A stretch of DNA of 64,000 nucleotides from Pantoea agglomerans NBRC 102470 (GCF_001598475.1 NZ_BCZA01000002.1:1-64000); one strand, 5' to 3'; counted from the first letter of the stretch, positions 17,272-27,568 are shown. Program-made: numbers and translations. Notes: generated by a model not told the origin, from the sequence alone.

Positions 17272-18152
17272 ATAATATCTACGCCGAAAAACGCCTGCCC
17301 AGCGCGTTTCGTCAGAGCTGGCACCATTTTTATGGCAACCCGATTTCGATGGTCGGGCTGTATGGCTTTGGCGCACTGCTGCTGCTCTGCCTGTTTGGCG
17401 GGCTGATAGCGCCATACGATATCGATCAGCAGTTCCTGGGTTATCAGTTGCTGCCGCCGTCCTGGTCACACTACGGCGATGTCTCCTTCTTTCTCGGCAC
17501 TGACGATCTGGGTCGGGATGTGCTGAGCCGCCTGCTGAGCGGTGCGGGCCCGACGGTGGGTTCGGCGATTCTGGTGACGCTGTTCGCCACGCTCGGCGCG
17601 CTGGTGCTGGGCGTGCTGGCAGGCATGACGCATGGCATACGCTCGGCGGTGATGAACCACGTACTGGATACCCTGCTCTCTATTCCGTCGCTGTTACTGG
17701 CGATTATCGTGGTGGCGTTTCTCGGACCGCGACTCGAGCACGCATTGCTGGCAGTCTGGCTGGCGCTGATTCCACGTCTGGTGCGCGAGATTTACAGTGC
17801 CGTGCATGATGAGCTGGAAAAAGAGTATGTGGTGGCGGCACGTCTGGATGGTGCCAGAGGCCGCAACATCCTGCGCTACGCCATTTTGCCTAACATTTTA
17901 CCGTTGCTGATCACCGAAATTACCCGCGCGCTATCGATGGCGATTCTGGATATTGCCGCACTCGGGTTTCTCGACCTGGGCGCGCAGCTGCCTTCGCCCG
18001 AATGGGGAGCGATGCTGGGTGATTCGCTGGAGCTGATCTACGTCGCCCCCTGGACCGTTATGCTGCCGGGTGTGGCGCTGATGGTCAGCGTATTAATTGT
18101 TAACCTGCTCGGTGACGGCATCCGTCGCGCCGTCGAAGCGGGAGTGGAATAA
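17262..18152 (+). CDS. sapC: SapC, Sap transporter permease
   Basis: SapC is the second inner-membrane permease of the Sap importer. The 296-residue product has the expected [15 protein letters not shown] region, the EAA loop ([20 protein letters not shown]) and several transmembrane segments. The start codon lies within the right island repeat. Unlike in E. coli, sapB no longer overlaps it: the upstream DNA is now island sequence, with only a weak AAAGTGAAAG ribosome-binding site and no obvious strong promoter. Confidence 0.94.
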   Translation: MPSDNIYAEKRLPSAFRQSWHHFYGNPISMVGLYGFGALLLLCLFGGLIAPYDIDQQFLGYQLLPPSWSHYGDVSFFLGTDDLGRDVLSRLLSGAGPTVGSAILVTLFATLGALVLGVLAGMTHGIRSAVMNHVLDTLLSIPSLLLAIIVVAFLGPRLEHALLAVWLALIPRLVREIYSAVHDELEKEYVVAARLDGARGRNILRYAILPNILPLLITEITRALSMAILDIAALGFLDLGAQLPSPEWGAMLGDSLELIYVAPWTVMLPGVALMVSVLIVNLLGDGIRRAVEAGVE

Positions 18153-19148
18153 ATGCCGTTACTCGATATCCGTAATCTGACCATTGAATTTATGACCGCT
18201 GACGGACCGGTCAAAGCGGTCGATCGCGTCAATCTGACGCTGGGCGAAGGTGAAATCCGTGGCCTGGTCGGTGAGTCCGGCTCCGGTAAGAGTCTGGTTG
18301 CCAAGGCGATCTGCGGCGTAACTAACGATAACTGGCGTGTCACCGCCGATCGCATGGTGTTTGATGATGTTGACCTGCTGCGCCTGTCGTCGCGCGAGCG
18401 CCGCCGCATTATCGGACATAACGTCTCGATGATTTTTCAGGAGCCGCAATCCTGTCTGGATCCCTCTGAAAGCATCGGTCGTCAGCTGATGCAGGTGATC
18501 CCGCGCTGGACGTATAAAGGTCCGTGGCTGAAACGCTTCTGGTTCTGGCGCAAAACCCGCGCCATCGAACTGCTGCATCGCGTCGGCATTAAAGATCACA
18601 AAGATATAATGCGCAGCTTCCCCTATGAGCTGACCGAAGGCGAATGCCAGAAAGTCATGATCGCGATTGCGCTGGCTAATCAGCCGCGTCTGCTGATTGC
18701 CGATGAGCCGACGAATGCCATGGAACCCACTACGCAGGCGCAGATTTTCCGCCTGCTGAGCCGTCTGAACCAGAATAACAACACCACCATTCTGTTGATC
18801 AGTCATGACCTGCGCACCATGAGCCAGTGGGCGGACCGTATCAACGTGATGTACTGTGGTCAGACGGTAGAAACCGCCCAGAGCGAAGATTTAATGAGTA
18901 CGCCGCACCATCCTTATACTCAGGCGCTGATTCGGGCGATGCCCGATTTTGGACGATCCCTGCCGCACAAAAGCCGTCTCAATACTTTGTCAGGAGCGAT
19001 CCCGTCGCTGGAGAGCCTGCCGATTGGTTGTCGTCTGGGGCCACGTTGCCCTTATGCGCAGCGCAAATGTATTGAAACGCCACGGCTCACCGGCAGCAAA
19101 ACGCATCTTTATGCCTGTCATTTCCCGCTGAATATGGAGGGCCAGTAG
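18153..19148 (+). CDS. sapD: SapD, Sap transporter ATPase
   Basis: SapD is one of the two ATP-binding subunits of the Sap importer. In E. coli it also supports Trk potassium uptake. The 331 residues show Walker A (GESGSGKS), Walker B (LLIADEPTN), an H-loop (ISHD) and the C-terminal oligopeptide-transporter extension with Cys-containing [15 protein letters not shown]. The signature motif is the degenerate LTEGECQKV, as in E. coli SapD. The gene begins directly after the sapC stop. Confidence 0.94.
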   Translation: MPLLDIRNLTIEFMTADGPVKAVDRVNLTLGEGEIRGLVGESGSGKSLVAKAICGVTNDNWRVTADRMVFDDVDLLRLSSRERRRIIGHNVSMIFQEPQSCLDPSESIGRQLMQVIPRWTYKGPWLKRFWFWRKTRAIELLHRVGIKDHKDIMRSFPYELTEGECQKVMIAIALANQPRLLIADEPTNAMEPTTQAQIFRLLSRLNQNNNTTILLISHDLRTMSQWADRINVMYCGQTVETAQSEDLMSTPHHPYTQALIRAMPDFGRSLPHKSRLNTLSGAIPSLESLPIGCRLGPRCPYAQRKCIETPRLTGSKTHLYACHFPLNMEGQ

Positions 19149-19149
19149 C

Positions 19150-19953
19150 ATGGAGACCCTGCTGGAAGTGCGCAACCTGGGTAAAACCTTTCGCTATCGC
19201 ACGGGCCTGTTCCGCCGTCAGCACGTTGAGGCGGTGAAGTCGGTCAGTTTTACCCTACGCGAGAGGCAGACGCTGGCGATAATCGGCGAAAATGGCTCCG
19301 GCAAGTCCACGCTGGCGAAGATGCTCAGCGGCATGGTCGCCCCTACCGAAGGTGAGATTCTGATAGACGATCATCCGCTGACCTTCGGCGATTATGGCTA
19401 TCGCAGTCAGCGCATCCGCATGATTTTCCAGGATCCCTCAACCTCACTGAATCCGCGTCAGCGTATCAGCCAGATTCTGGAGTTCCCGCTGCGGCTCAAT
19501 ACCGATCTCAGCGCGGAGGATCGAGAGAAACGCATTATCGCTACCCTGCGTCAGGTGGGATTACTGCGCGATCACGCCGGCTATTATCCGCACATGCTGG
19601 CACCCGGTCAGAAGCAGCGTCTGGGGCTGGCCCGCGCGTTGATTTTGCAACCCAAAGTGATTGTGGCCGATGAAGCGCTGGCCTCGCTGGATATGACCAT
19701 GCGTTCCCAGCTGGTGAATCTGATGCTGGAACTGCAGGAGAAGCATGGGATCGCTTACATTTATGTTACCCAGCATCTGGGAATGATGAAGCACATCAGC
19801 GATAAGGTGCTGGTGATGCATCAGGGCGAAGTGGTCGAGCGCGGCGGCACCGCTGATGTACTGGCCTCCCCGCTACACGATCTGACCCGACGACTGATCA
19901 GCAGCCACTTTGGCGAAGCATTGAGTGCCGAAGCCTGGCGGCGAGAGCGTTGA
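19150..19953 (+). CDS. sapF: SapF, Sap transporter ATPase
   Basis: SapF is the second ATPase of the Sap importer. The 267-residue product has Walker A (GENGSGKST), signature LAPGQKQRLGLARAL, Walker B (VIVADEALASLD) and the switch histidine (VTQHLG). One base separates it from sapD. It closes the operon, and fabI follows with its own promoter region, as in E. coli. Confidence 0.94.
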   Translation: METLLEVRNLGKTFRYRTGLFRRQHVEAVKSVSFTLRERQTLAIIGENGSGKSTLAKMLSGMVAPTEGEILIDDHPLTFGDYGYRSQRIRMIFQDPSTSLNPRQRISQILEFPLRLNTDLSAEDREKRIIATLRQVGLLRDHAGYYPHMLAPGQKQRLGLARALILQPKVIVADEALASLDMTMRSQLVNLMLELQEKHGIAYIYVTQHLGMMKHISDKVLVMHQGEVVERGGTADVLASPLHDLTRRLISSHFGEALSAEAWRRER

Positions 19954-20094
19954 TTTTTGCTGCATATCGCGGAAATTGCGGGCCGATTTACCTGATTTAT
20001 GAGAGACGTGCTAGAATCCGCACGTCGATTAACGTCGGTCGCTTACTTTTTAACCATGCGGCCGCCAACTACAATGACCATAAGGATTACAGCT

Positions 20095-20883
20095 ATGGGT
20101 TTTCTTTCCGGTAAGCGCATTCTGATTACTGGCGTTGCCAGTAAACTTTCCATCGCCTACGGTATTGCACAGGCGATGCACAAACAGGGCGCAGAACTGG
20201 CTTTCACCTACCAGAACGACAAATTAAAAGGTCGTGTGGAAGAGTTTGCCAAAGATTTGGGTTCAGACATCGTGCTGCCATGTGACGTAGCCGAAGATGA
20301 GAGCATCAAATCTCTGTTCACTGAACTGGCAAAAACCTGGCCGAAATTTGACGGTTTCGTTCACTCTATCGGTTTCGCCCCTGGCGAGCAGCTGGTTGGC
20401 GACTACGTGAACGCCGTTACCCGCGAAGGCTTTAAAATCGCGCATGACATCAGTGCTTACAGCTTCGTCGCGATGGCCAAAGAGTGCCGCGAGATGCTGA
20501 ATCCACACTCTGCGCTGCTGACCCTCTCTTACCTGGGTGCTGAGCGCGCGATCCCGAACTACAACGTGATGGGTCTGGCGAAAGCGTCGCTGGAAGCCAA
20601 CGTGCGCTACATGGCAAACGCCATGGGCCCGGAAGGCGTGCGTGTTAACGCCGTTTCTGCCGGTCCAATCCGCACCCTGGCAGCATCAGGCATCAAAGAT
20701 TTCCGTAAGATGCTGGCACACTGCGAAGCGGTCACCCCGATTCGCCGGACTGTCACCATCGAAGATGTCGGCAACTCAGCAGCATTCCTCTGCTCTGACC
20801 TGGCTGGCGGCATCACCGGTGAAGTGGTACACGTTGATGGCGGCTTCAGCATCGCCGCAATGAACGAACTGGAACTGAAATAA
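20095..20883 (+). CDS. fabI: Enoyl-ACP reductase FabI
   Basis: FabI reduces trans-2-enoyl-ACP with NADH in the last step of the fatty-acid elongation cycle and is the target of triclosan. The product is 262 residues, as in E. coli, with catalytic Tyr156 and Lys163 (YNVMGLAK), Tyr146 and the drug-contact Gly93 (SIGFAPG) all present. The frame is open upstream, but the ATG at 20095 gives the family N-terminus [17 protein letters not shown]. The sequence predicts a normal, triclosan-sensitive enzyme. Confidence 0.97.
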   Translation: MGFLSGKRILITGVASKLSIAYGIAQAMHKQGAELAFTYQNDKLKGRVEEFAKDLGSDIVLPCDVAEDESIKSLFTELAKTWPKFDGFVHSIGFAPGEQLVGDYVNAVTREGFKIAHDISAYSFVAMAKECREMLNPHSALLTLSYLGAERAIPNYNVMGLAKASLEANVRYMANAMGPEGVRVNAVSAGPIRTLAASGIKDFRKMLAHCEAVTPIRRTVTIEDVGNSAAFLCSDLAGGITGEVVHVDGGFSIAAMNELELK

Positions 20884-20890
20884 GTTCTGC

Positions 20891-20919
20891 AAGGGCGAGC
20901 CTGGCTCGCCCTTCTCTTT
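20891..20919 (+). terminator. Terminator after fabI
   Basis: Eleven-base arms (AAGGGCGAGCC / GGCTCGCCCTT) start 8 bp after the fabI stop and are followed by CTCTTTG. Confidence 0.75.
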
Positions 20920-21100
20920 GCTCCCGCCTCGCCCTTCCTGCCTGATTTCGCTGCCGTTATACCGTAACGCTATTAATTATCACCGATCAATCTTTTGCCC
21001 CGGACTGGCCATCAGCGACGATAAGCCTGCCCTTCGGTTTATGCACATTTTCAGATTCTGCCGCCTGCATACCGAACCCGAATTTGCAAAAGGATTGATC

Positions 21101-22213
21101 ATGGAACAACGCCGCTATCCGGGCCATAACCACTGGTTTTACGAGAGCCAGACCAGTCCACGTACCTCACAGGCCGCACCGCTGGTGCCAGAGGCCGCCC
21201 ATATCGATGACCGTTTTTTGCTGGGATGTTACGCCGATGACAACGTGGTGCAGTCACTGCTACGCACTAATCAGCCCGCCCTGCTGGCGGCGCGCGATCT
21301 GGCACAGCTGCTGTTTCCCGACCGCGTCGTCACCACGCTCACGCACACCTTAACGCTTTACGATCGCCTCAGCACGGCGCTGACGGTGGCGCAGGTGGCG
21401 GGTGTACAGCGGCTGTGTAATCACTACTCTGCCCGCCTCAATCCGTTGCCCGGGCCCGACTCCTCACGTGAAAGTAATAATCGCCTGACCCAGATTACGC
21501 AGTATGCACGCCAGCTGGCGATGCAGCCTGAGCTGATCAGCGCCAGCGCAATCACCGCCCTGGATGCGGTCGGCCTGACAGAGCCCGATATTGTGACGCT
21601 GAATCAGGTGATCGGCTTTGTCAGTTATCAGGCGCGGGTGGTCGCCGGTTTACAGGCGCTGCAGGCCCAGCCGGTACGCTGGCTGCCTGGCAGCACTGCA
21701 CCACCGGATGCTGAGGCCTCAGGTTTTGATCAGCCTGCCCGCTGGCAGCCCGTGCTGAAACCGCTGGAGTTGCGGTATGCCAGTGCTGAGCAGCTCGCTG
21801 CCATTACCCGCTGTCAGTCGCTGCCGGGAATGCAGGACGCGGTATGGCTGCTGGCCCACGATCCCTCAGTGCTCTACGGCTGGGCGCAACTGCGTCAGCA
21901 TCTCACTCAGGACAATACTCTGGCAGAGGCGACGGCCGCCCGTATTCTGGGCAGTCGCTGGGCGTTCCGGCTGCTGGCCGGAAATGAGATCTTAATTGAG
22001 GGCGTGGATGACGCGGCGGCAAAAGACCAGGAGCAGCAGATTATTGCGCTGGCAGCGCAGCTGACCCGTTCGCCAGAGCGTTTCAGCGCGGCCCATCTGC
22101 AGCCGCTAATGGAGGCGGGCTGGGAGGCTGATGCGCTGTTCACGCTGATACAGAGTGTCGCCATAGGCAACTGGAACAGCCGCCTGTTTTACGCCCTGGG
22201 CGAATCGCAGTAA
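21101..22213 (+). CDS. CMD-domain (alkylhydroperoxidase-like) protein
   Basis: The 370-residue product belongs to the carboxymuconolactone-decarboxylase / AhpD-like CMD family of long proteins (Avi_7170-type, from memory). It is rich in Ala, Leu and Gln and mostly helical, with a CMD-like segment LTEPDIVTLNQVIGFVSYQARVV (near 180-203; key residues E, N, Q). No CxxC AhpD active site is seen, so peroxidase activity is doubtful. The start at 21101 follows an AAAGGA ribosome-binding site. A longer frame starting at 20918 runs through the promoter area and is rejected. The gene converges on a LysR gene 5 bp away. Confidence 0.7.
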   Translation: MEQRRYPGHNHWFYESQTSPRTSQAAPLVPEAAHIDDRFLLGCYADDNVVQSLLRTNQPALLAARDLAQLLFPDRVVTTLTHTLTLYDRLSTALTVAQVAGVQRLCNHYSARLNPLPGPDSSRESNNRLTQITQYARQLAMQPELISASAITALDAVGLTEPDIVTLNQVIGFVSYQARVVAGLQALQAQPVRWLPGSTAPPDAEASGFDQPARWQPVLKPLELRYASAEQLAAITRCQSLPGMQDAVWLLAHDPSVLYGWAQLRQHLTQDNTLAEATAARILGSRWAFRLLAGNEILIEGVDDAAAKDQEQQIIALAAQLTRSPERFSAAHLQPLMEAGWEADALFTLIQSVAIGNWNSRLFYALGESQ

Positions 22214-22218
22214 CCGCG

Positions 22219-23121
22219 TTAAACCGGCAGCAGACCGCGCGCTTCGTCGAAAAAGTGCTGTGCCAGCGGTGTGGCACGGCCAGGCTCAGCGATGACCAGC
22301 GCCGCCTGGCGCGCCATCGGCGGCAGCGTAATGGCGCGCTGCTGCAGCCCCTGTAATGAAGCGGACAGCAGATGACCGACCGGCGACACCAGCAGCCCGA
22401 GGCCGACCTGCGCGCACTGCATCAGCTGCATGACAGAGGCGCTCTCCACGATCACCCGGGGTACCAGCGCCGCCTCGCGAAAAGCCATATCAAGATAACG
22501 CCGGAAATAACGCGTCGGCTCCGCCAGGCAGAGCGGCTGTTGTGCCACTTCATCAAGCGTCAGCGCGGTTTCCCCCACCAGCTCAGGGAAATGGTCGGGA
22601 TGGAATATGGCTTCAACGCCCCGATCTGCCAGCATCTCGGTCTGAAAATGGAGTTCACGCAGTGTTGCCATCTCGAAAAAACCGATCCCGACATCCACGG
22701 TATGGCTGTTGAGCGCTTCCAGCAGCTGGTCAGCACTCAGCACCGCAATACGATAGTCGAGCTGAGGATAACGCGCCTGCACCGCTTTCAGCAGCAGCGG
22801 CAGTGCCATGCTGCACTGCGGCACCACGCCAACCCGCAGCGTACCGTTCACCCCATGCTTCAGCGATTCCACTTCCAGCTTCAGCCCCTGATAGACCGAA
22901 ACGATCTCCCGCGCCCATGCCAGCACACGGTCGCCCTCCGGCGTAAATCCGGCAAAGTTATTGCTGCGGTTAATCAGCGGCAGGCCCAGCTCGCGCTCAA
23001 GATTCTTCAGGCGCATAGAGAGGGTTGGCTGTGTAACAAAACTGGCTTCCGCGGCCCGCCCGAAATGGCGTTCACGTTCCAGGTTACACAAGTAAATGAG
23101 TTGTTTAATGTCGATGTTAAT
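22219..23121 (-). CDS. LysR-family regulator with a non-standard start codon
   Basis: The product is a typical LysR protein: a winged helix-turn-helix at the N-terminus (HFGRAAEASFVTQPTLSMRL) and a periplasmic-binding-protein-like effector domain (GTLRVGVVPQCSMALPLLL). The HTH needs the residues NIDIKQLIYLCNLERER, but the frame contains no ATG, GTG or TTG upstream of them. The codon in the start position is ATT (23119-23121), and the first TTG (23091) would delete half of helix one. It either starts at ATT or has lost its start. Its length from ATT is 300 residues, normal for the family. The target genes are unknown. Confidence 0.75.
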   Translation of the reverse strand: MNIDIKQLIYLCNLERERHFGRAAEASFVTQPTLSMRLKNLERELGLPLINRSNNFAGFTPEGDRVLAWAREIVSVYQGLKLEVESLKHGVNGTLRVGVVPQCSMALPLLLKAVQARYPQLDYRIAVLSADQLLEALNSHTVDVGIGFFEMATLRELHFQTEMLADRGVEAIFHPDHFPELVGETALTLDEVAQQPLCLAEPTRYFRRYLDMAFREAALVPRVIVESASVMQLMQCAQVGLGLLVSPVGHLLSASLQGLQQRAITLPPMARQAALVIAEPGRATPLAQHFFDEARGLLPV

Positions 23122-23236
23122 TATCCATCAGCAGGTTGAAGGCTGTTCGCATTACTGTCTCGTTCGCAGGATCAACCAGAGTATAAGGCTGAATGTTACC
23201 CCGCGCAGGCTCGGATGTTTTAACCGCACGGTTCAT
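23117..23236 (-). CDS. Possible 39-residue ORF coupled to the LysR gene
   Basis: A short minus-strand frame (MNRAVKTSEPARGN..., ending AFNLLMDN) stops with a TAA that overlaps the ATT start of the LysR gene (ATTAA). Its composition looks protein-like. No ribosome-binding site is clear and the family was not recognised. It could be a small regulatory ORF, the tail of a lost gene, or chance. Confidence 0.25.
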   Translation of the reverse strand: MNRAVKTSEPARGNIQPYTLVDPANETVMRTAFNLLMDN

Positions 23237-23306
23237 TTGCACAGGCGGATCGATGAAATCAGGACTCCGCGCCGCCCTGGTTTACGCATCAGTGAGGGTA
23301 GCGCAC

Positions 23307-24038
23307 TTAAATCATCGCGCCCTGTTGTTTTGCTGGCTTAGTAAAGATGGCATTCAGCGCCAGACAGATTAACCCGAACCCTACTGGCAGCAGGAAATCG
23401 TAGCTAAGCAGCCGGTAAAGCCCGATTCCGGCTATCCCTCCTGCAAGGAAAGAAAGCAGGGTCAGACAGTGCAGTCGCAGCCGACTCAGATAGAGCGGTG
23501 CCTCTTTCGGTGACGCTGTGCGCCGCAGCACCTCAAACAGCATTGCCAGCTCAATCCCGATATCGGTCGCCGTGCCGGAGATATGGGTAGTGCGAACGCG
23601 GGCATTGGAGATACGCGTCACCACCGCATTCTGCAACCCCATTAAAAAGCTCAGGCTCATAATTAACACCACACCGGGCGACTGCGGCGGAAAGTGATTT
23701 TCAATCACCCCCAGTGCAATCAGCGCGCTGCCCTCAATCAGGATGACAAAGGCATAGATGGTGCGGATATTTCTGCGGTGCCCGGCATTAATGATCAGCG
23801 TTGAACACATGGAACCCGCAATAAACAGAAGCACGATCGACAGAAAAAACAGGCCAGGCCCCAGATTCGCTTTTGCCAGGTGATCGGACAGCAGCGAGAC
23901 ATTCCCGGTCATGTTGGCTGAAAAAAAACCGACGATCTCAAAGGCTGCGGTATTCAGTGCGCCTGCGGCAGCGGCAAGCGTACAGGCCAGTCGGGTATCC
24001 GCGCTGTTGCTGCGGGCACTTTCCGTGCTGATTAGCAT
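23307..24038 (-). CDS. YoaK/DUF1275 family membrane protein
   Basis: The 243-residue protein is of the YoaK (DUF1275) family. It has about six hydrophobic segments and the family motif GFFSANMTGNVSLL (near 36-49) plus the second conserved segment GLQNAVVTRISNARVRTTHISGT (key NA.....R.TH..G). Function is unknown, although some members are suggested to be transporters. The start MLISTES at 24038 is preferred over an Arg-rich upstream extension. Confidence 0.8.
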   Translation of the reverse strand: MLISTESARSNSADTRLACTLAAAAGALNTAAFEIVGFFSANMTGNVSLLSDHLAKANLGPGLFFLSIVLLFIAGSMCSTLIINAGHRRNIRTIYAFVILIEGSALIALGVIENHFPPQSPGVVLIMSLSFLMGLQNAVVTRISNARVRTTHISGTATDIGIELAMLFEVLRRTASPKEAPLYLSRLRLHCLTLLSFLAGGIAGIGLYRLLSYDFLLPVGFGLICLALNAIFTKPAKQQGAMI

Positions 24039-24190
24039 GACCACCCCATATTTACTGGAAAGCCTTATAATCCGCCGATTAGCCCTGCGCCACAAGGCAC
24101 TGAATCAAACTCTCCCCTCTCTGTCGGGCATTACTCAGCATCGGGGCTCCGGACTCCGCGCTGCATAAACTCAGCGCGGATCAGCCCTGA

Positions 24191-25735
24191 TTAACTGTTT
24201 GCCAGACGGAAGGTGGAGACCGACTGCGTCAGATACTGCACCTGCTCTTCCAGTGAGGCGGATGCCGCTGCAGACTCCTGCACCAGCGCCGAGTTCTGCT
24301 GTGTGACGCTGTCCATCTCGGTAACCGCCTGCTCAATCTGACCGATACCGCGACTCTGTTCATCAGAAGCGGTTGAGATGTGCTCCATCAGCAGATTCAC
24401 GCGGCTGACAGAGGAGATAATGGCGCTCATCGCCTCACCGGTCCGGCTGACCTGATCGGAACCGGCGTGGATGATCGAAACAGATTCCGCAATCAGCCCC
24501 TCAATCTCTTTGGCTGCGGTAGCGCTGCGCTGGGCCAGATTACGGACTTCCCCTGCCACCACCGCAAAACCGCGACCCTGTTCACCCGCCCTGGCGGCTT
24601 CGACTGCCGCGTTCAGCGCCAGAATATTAGTCTGGAAGGCGATGCTGTCGATCACGGTGGTGATCTCCTCGATCTTCTTCGAGCTGGCATTAATCAGCGC
24701 CATCGATGTCACCACTTCCTGCGAGACCTTTTCGCCGCTTTCCGCGTTTTTCACCGCTTCACTGGTCAGGCGGCAGGCTTCAAAGACGTTTTCAGTGTTC
24801 TGTTTCACCGTTGCGCCCAGCTGCTCCATGCTGGCAGCGGTTTCCGTCAGCGCGGCAGCCTGCTGTTCTGTTCGCGAGGCGAGATCGATGTTGCCCGCCG
24901 CAATCTCCTGAGAGGCGGTGGAGACTGAGCGGGTTGAATCGCGCACCTGGAGAATAATGGCGGTCAGCGCGCTGCGCATCTGCTCCAGCGAGCCCATCAG
25001 CAACTGAATTTCACTGCGCGAACCGGCTTTGACCGGCACCGTGGTATCCAGGACGCCCGCCGCAATCAGCTTGCAGTGTTCCTGCGCATCATTGATCGGC
25101 GAAAGCACATAGCGCTTCATGAAGATGTAAATGGCGACGATGATGGCGAAAAACAGCACCCCAAACAGCCCCAGCAGGGTAATGCCGGAGGTAAAGTGAC
25201 TCTGTGCATCGCTGTTAAGCTTTTTGGCATAGGTTTCATGCTGAGCCAGCACCCGGTCCAGAATGATTTCATACTGACGATCAAGGCGAACCACGGTGGC
25301 GATCTGATTTTTAAAGCGCACCTGATCGTGTGCCTCTGCCGCCTCAATCAACGGCTGTAAACCCTGCTGACGATAGGCCTGATAAGCCTGGCTATAGGCG
25401 TCGGCTTCCGCCTCTTCGCCCGGCAGACGCGGCGCATTCATATAGGCCTGAAATGCAGCATCCGCTTTGCTGGCCACGGTCCGAACGCTGTCCAGCGTGG
25501 CGGGATTATTTGCGTCACTGCCCTCAATCTCCTTCATGTACTCCATCAGACGCACACGCAGCGTGCGGCTGTGGTTGATTGGATCAATCACCGAGAGCAC
25601 CACGCGGATCTCTTTGTTAACCGCATTCAGCGAGTGATTGCTCTGAATTAGCAGCCAGGTACTGATTGCCACGCTGGTAAGAAACAGCGCCAGCAGGAAG
25701 GAGAAGATAATCAGGGAGGATTTTTTTAACGACAT
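24191..25735 (-). CDS. Methyl-accepting chemotaxis protein
   Basis: This 514-residue chemoreceptor has TM1 at about residues 8-29, a four-helix-bundle periplasmic ligand domain (Tar/Tsr type), TM2 near 190-210, a HAMP domain and the signalling tip with the conserved hairpin ([20 protein letters not shown]). The C-terminus (VSTFRLANS) lacks the NWETF pentapeptide that binds CheR and CheB, so it depends on other receptors for adaptation. The ligand cannot be predicted. A flagellar FliA-type promoter lies 35 bp upstream. Confidence 0.9.
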   Translation of the reverse strand: MSLKKSSLIIFSFLLALFLTSVAISTWLLIQSNHSLNAVNKEIRVVLSVIDPINHSRTLRVRLMEYMKEIEGSDANNPATLDSVRTVASKADAAFQAYMNAPRLPGEEAEADAYSQAYQAYRQQGLQPLIEAAEAHDQVRFKNQIATVVRLDRQYEIILDRVLAQHETYAKKLNSDAQSHFTSGITLLGLFGVLFFAIIVAIYIFMKRYVLSPINDAQEHCKLIAAGVLDTTVPVKAGSRSEIQLLMGSLEQMRSALTAIILQVRDSTRSVSTASQEIAAGNIDLASRTEQQAAALTETAASMEQLGATVKQNTENVFEACRLTSEAVKNAESGEKVSQEVVTSMALINASSKKIEEITTVIDSIAFQTNILALNAAVEAARAGEQGRGFAVVAGEVRNLAQRSATAAKEIEGLIAESVSIIHAGSDQVSRTGEAMSAIISSVSRVNLLMEHISTASDEQSRGIGQIEQAVTEMDSVTQQNSALVQESAAASASLEEQVQYLTQSVSTFRLANS

Positions 25736-25769
25736 CGCGGTGTTCCGAAAAGTAAGAGGATTAGTCGCT

Positions 25770-25796
25770 ATATCGGCAGAAAGGTACGGCCCATTA
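25770..25796 (-). promoter_or_regulatory. FliA (sigma-28) promoter of the chemoreceptor gene
   Basis: The minus strand reads TAAT, 15 bases, then GCCGATAT, a near-exact match to the sigma-28 pattern TAAA-N15-GCCGATAA. It ties this isolated receptor gene to flagellar class III expression. Confidence 0.8.
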
Positions 25797-25920
25797 GGGC
25801 TGGGCTTTTTTTAGTTACAATAAGCGGGACGGCAGCGGGCGGAGCGCTCCGGCGAAGAGGGGCTAACCGCCCACGAGTGTCGGCGGTTAGCGTTGTGACG
25901 AAGAGTGAAACAGGCTGCCG

Positions 25921-27507
25921 TTAAGCGACGCCCAGCGCCATTTTTACCTCGTTGGCGATCTTCTCGACCTGCGGGCCGTAGATCACCTGAATGTCGTGCT
26001 CGCTGACGCGATTGACCCCATTGGCACCGGTGCTCATCAGCGTCTGATCGACCACCTGATTCATCTCTTTGACCCGCACGCGCAGCCGGGTAAAGCAGCA
26101 ATCGACATCCTCGATATTGGCCTGCCCGCCCAGCCCGCTGATAATGACCTGAGTCCGTTCATCCGCGGCGACCTGTTGCGGTTTCTCATCCTCCGATTCA
26201 CGGCCCGGCGTTTCAACATTCATCCGGGTAATCACCAGCCGGAAAGCGTAGTAGTAGATTGGCGCATAGATCACGCCCAGCGCCAGCGTCCACCACCAGT
26301 GGGTTTTTGCCCCGCCCAGCATGCCGAACACCACCAGGTCGATAACACCGCCCTGCACGTTGCCAATCATCAGATGCAGCATCGACATCAGCATAAACGA
26401 CAGGCCGGTCAGGAAAGCGTGCAGCAGATAGAGCACCGGCGAGACAAAGATAAAGCAGAACTCCAGCGGTTCGGTGATGCCGGTGGTGAAGGAGGTCAGC
26501 GCCCCCGCCATGACCAGTGCTTTGACCCGCTGTTTATGCTCGGGTCGGGCGGTATGGTAGATCGCCAGCGCCGCGGCGGGCAGGCCGAACATCATCACCG
26601 GAATCTTGCCCTGCGCCAGAAACTGCGTGGCGGTGCGCAGCGTCTCATCGGGGATCGATCCCGGATGAGTCAGTGACGCGTTGAAGATGTTCAGTGCGCC
26701 AACAACGGTCTGACCATCGACCACCGCCATGCCGCCAATAGGCGTGAAACGCACGGTTTCGTTGAGGATATGATGCAGGCCGGTGGGGATCAGGATGCGC
26801 TCAAAGGCTCCCAGCAGAAAAGCGCCATACTGCCCGCTTTTGCCAATCATCTGTCCAATCCAGGCGATACCGTCACCAATGGTCGGCCAGATCAGCGCCA
26901 GCAAGACCCCAATCAGTGGCAGACAGACCACGGTCACAATCGGCACAAAACGCCGTCCGCCAAAGAAGCTGATCGCGGTAGGTAATTGCTGGGTATAAAA
27001 GCGATTGTGCAGCGCCACCGTTACCAGTCCGGCAATCACCCCGCCCAGTACGCTCATGTTGTAGGTAAAGACGCCCAGCATGTTGATATATTCCGCCGAG
27101 GTCATCATGGCAGTGGTCTGATCCATCCCCGCCTGCTGCAGGGCTTCAGGCGTGGTGGTGGTGGCGGTGATCCCCTTGGCCGCCAGCGTCGCGCTGATAC
27201 CGACGTTCATCACGATATAGCCAATCACCGCGGCAAAGGCGGCGGTAGGTTTTTCCGCTTTCGCCAGTCCGATGGCACTCGCTACCGCAAAGAAGACCGG
27301 CAGATTAGCGAATAGCGCTCCGGCAACCTTGCGAATGAAGCCGATAATTAACTGCGGCACCTGCATCTGCGCAAAGGCATCGCCGGTGACCGCCGGGTTC
27401 TGCATGGCCGCCGCCAGCCCAAGGAAGATACCTGCGGCAGCGATGACCGAGATTGGCATCATCAACGCTTTGCCAAATGCATGAATCTGGCTGGTCAGCT
27501 GTTTCAT
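25921..27507 (-). CDS. PTS sugar transporter EIICB (glucose/glucoside family, GlvC/MalX-like)
   Basis: The 528-residue protein joins an EIIC membrane domain (1-400, with the family motif GITEPLEFCFIFVSP) to a cytoplasmic EIIB domain (about 445-528) whose phosphocysteine lies in VDCCFTRLRVRV. Two adjacent cysteines occur where most relatives have AC or SC. No EIIA domain is attached, so phosphate would come from Crr (EIIA-Glc). No hydrolase, phosphatase or regulator lies next to it, which leaves the substrate open. Maltose, alpha-glucosides and glucose are the family choices. Confidence 0.8.
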   Translation of the reverse strand: MKQLTSQIHAFGKALMMPISVIAAAGIFLGLAAAMQNPAVTGDAFAQMQVPQLIIGFIRKVAGALFANLPVFFAVASAIGLAKAEKPTAAFAAVIGYIVMNVGISATLAAKGITATTTTPEALQQAGMDQTTAMMTSAEYINMLGVFTYNMSVLGGVIAGLVTVALHNRFYTQQLPTAISFFGGRRFVPIVTVVCLPLIGVLLALIWPTIGDGIAWIGQMIGKSGQYGAFLLGAFERILIPTGLHHILNETVRFTPIGGMAVVDGQTVVGALNIFNASLTHPGSIPDETLRTATQFLAQGKIPVMMFGLPAAALAIYHTARPEHKQRVKALVMAGALTSFTTGITEPLEFCFIFVSPVLYLLHAFLTGLSFMLMSMLHLMIGNVQGGVIDLVVFGMLGGAKTHWWWTLALGVIYAPIYYYAFRLVITRMNVETPGRESEDEKPQQVAADERTQVIISGLGGQANIEDVDCCFTRLRVRVKEMNQVVDQTLMSTGANGVNRVSEHDIQVIYGPQVEKIANEVKMALGVA

Positions 27508-27554
27508 GGAGTCGTGCCCTCTCTGATTGTGAACAGCAAGTATTAGCCTGTTGT

Positions 27555-27568
27555 CGGGAGAACTCCCG
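27555..27568. promoter_or_regulatory. Perfect palindrome upstream of the PTS gene
   Basis: CGGGAGAACTCCCG is a perfect 14-bp palindrome 48 bp upstream of the PTS start codon, in the otherwise unremarkable 261-bp gap to the divergent oxidoreductase gene. It could be an operator or an RNA hairpin in the 5' leader. No regulator family is assigned. Confidence 0.35.

Noticed and set aside
20918..21100. N-terminal extension of the CMD-domain gene
   Set aside because: The added residues do not look like the family and cover the promoter area. A good ribosome-binding site precedes the ATG at 21101.
25789..25812. Plus-strand terminator-like hairpin (GCCCA / TGGGC with seven T residues)
   Set aside because: No plus-strand gene lies upstream of it, the stem is only 5 bp, and the same bases form the FliA promoter of the minus-strand chemoreceptor gene.
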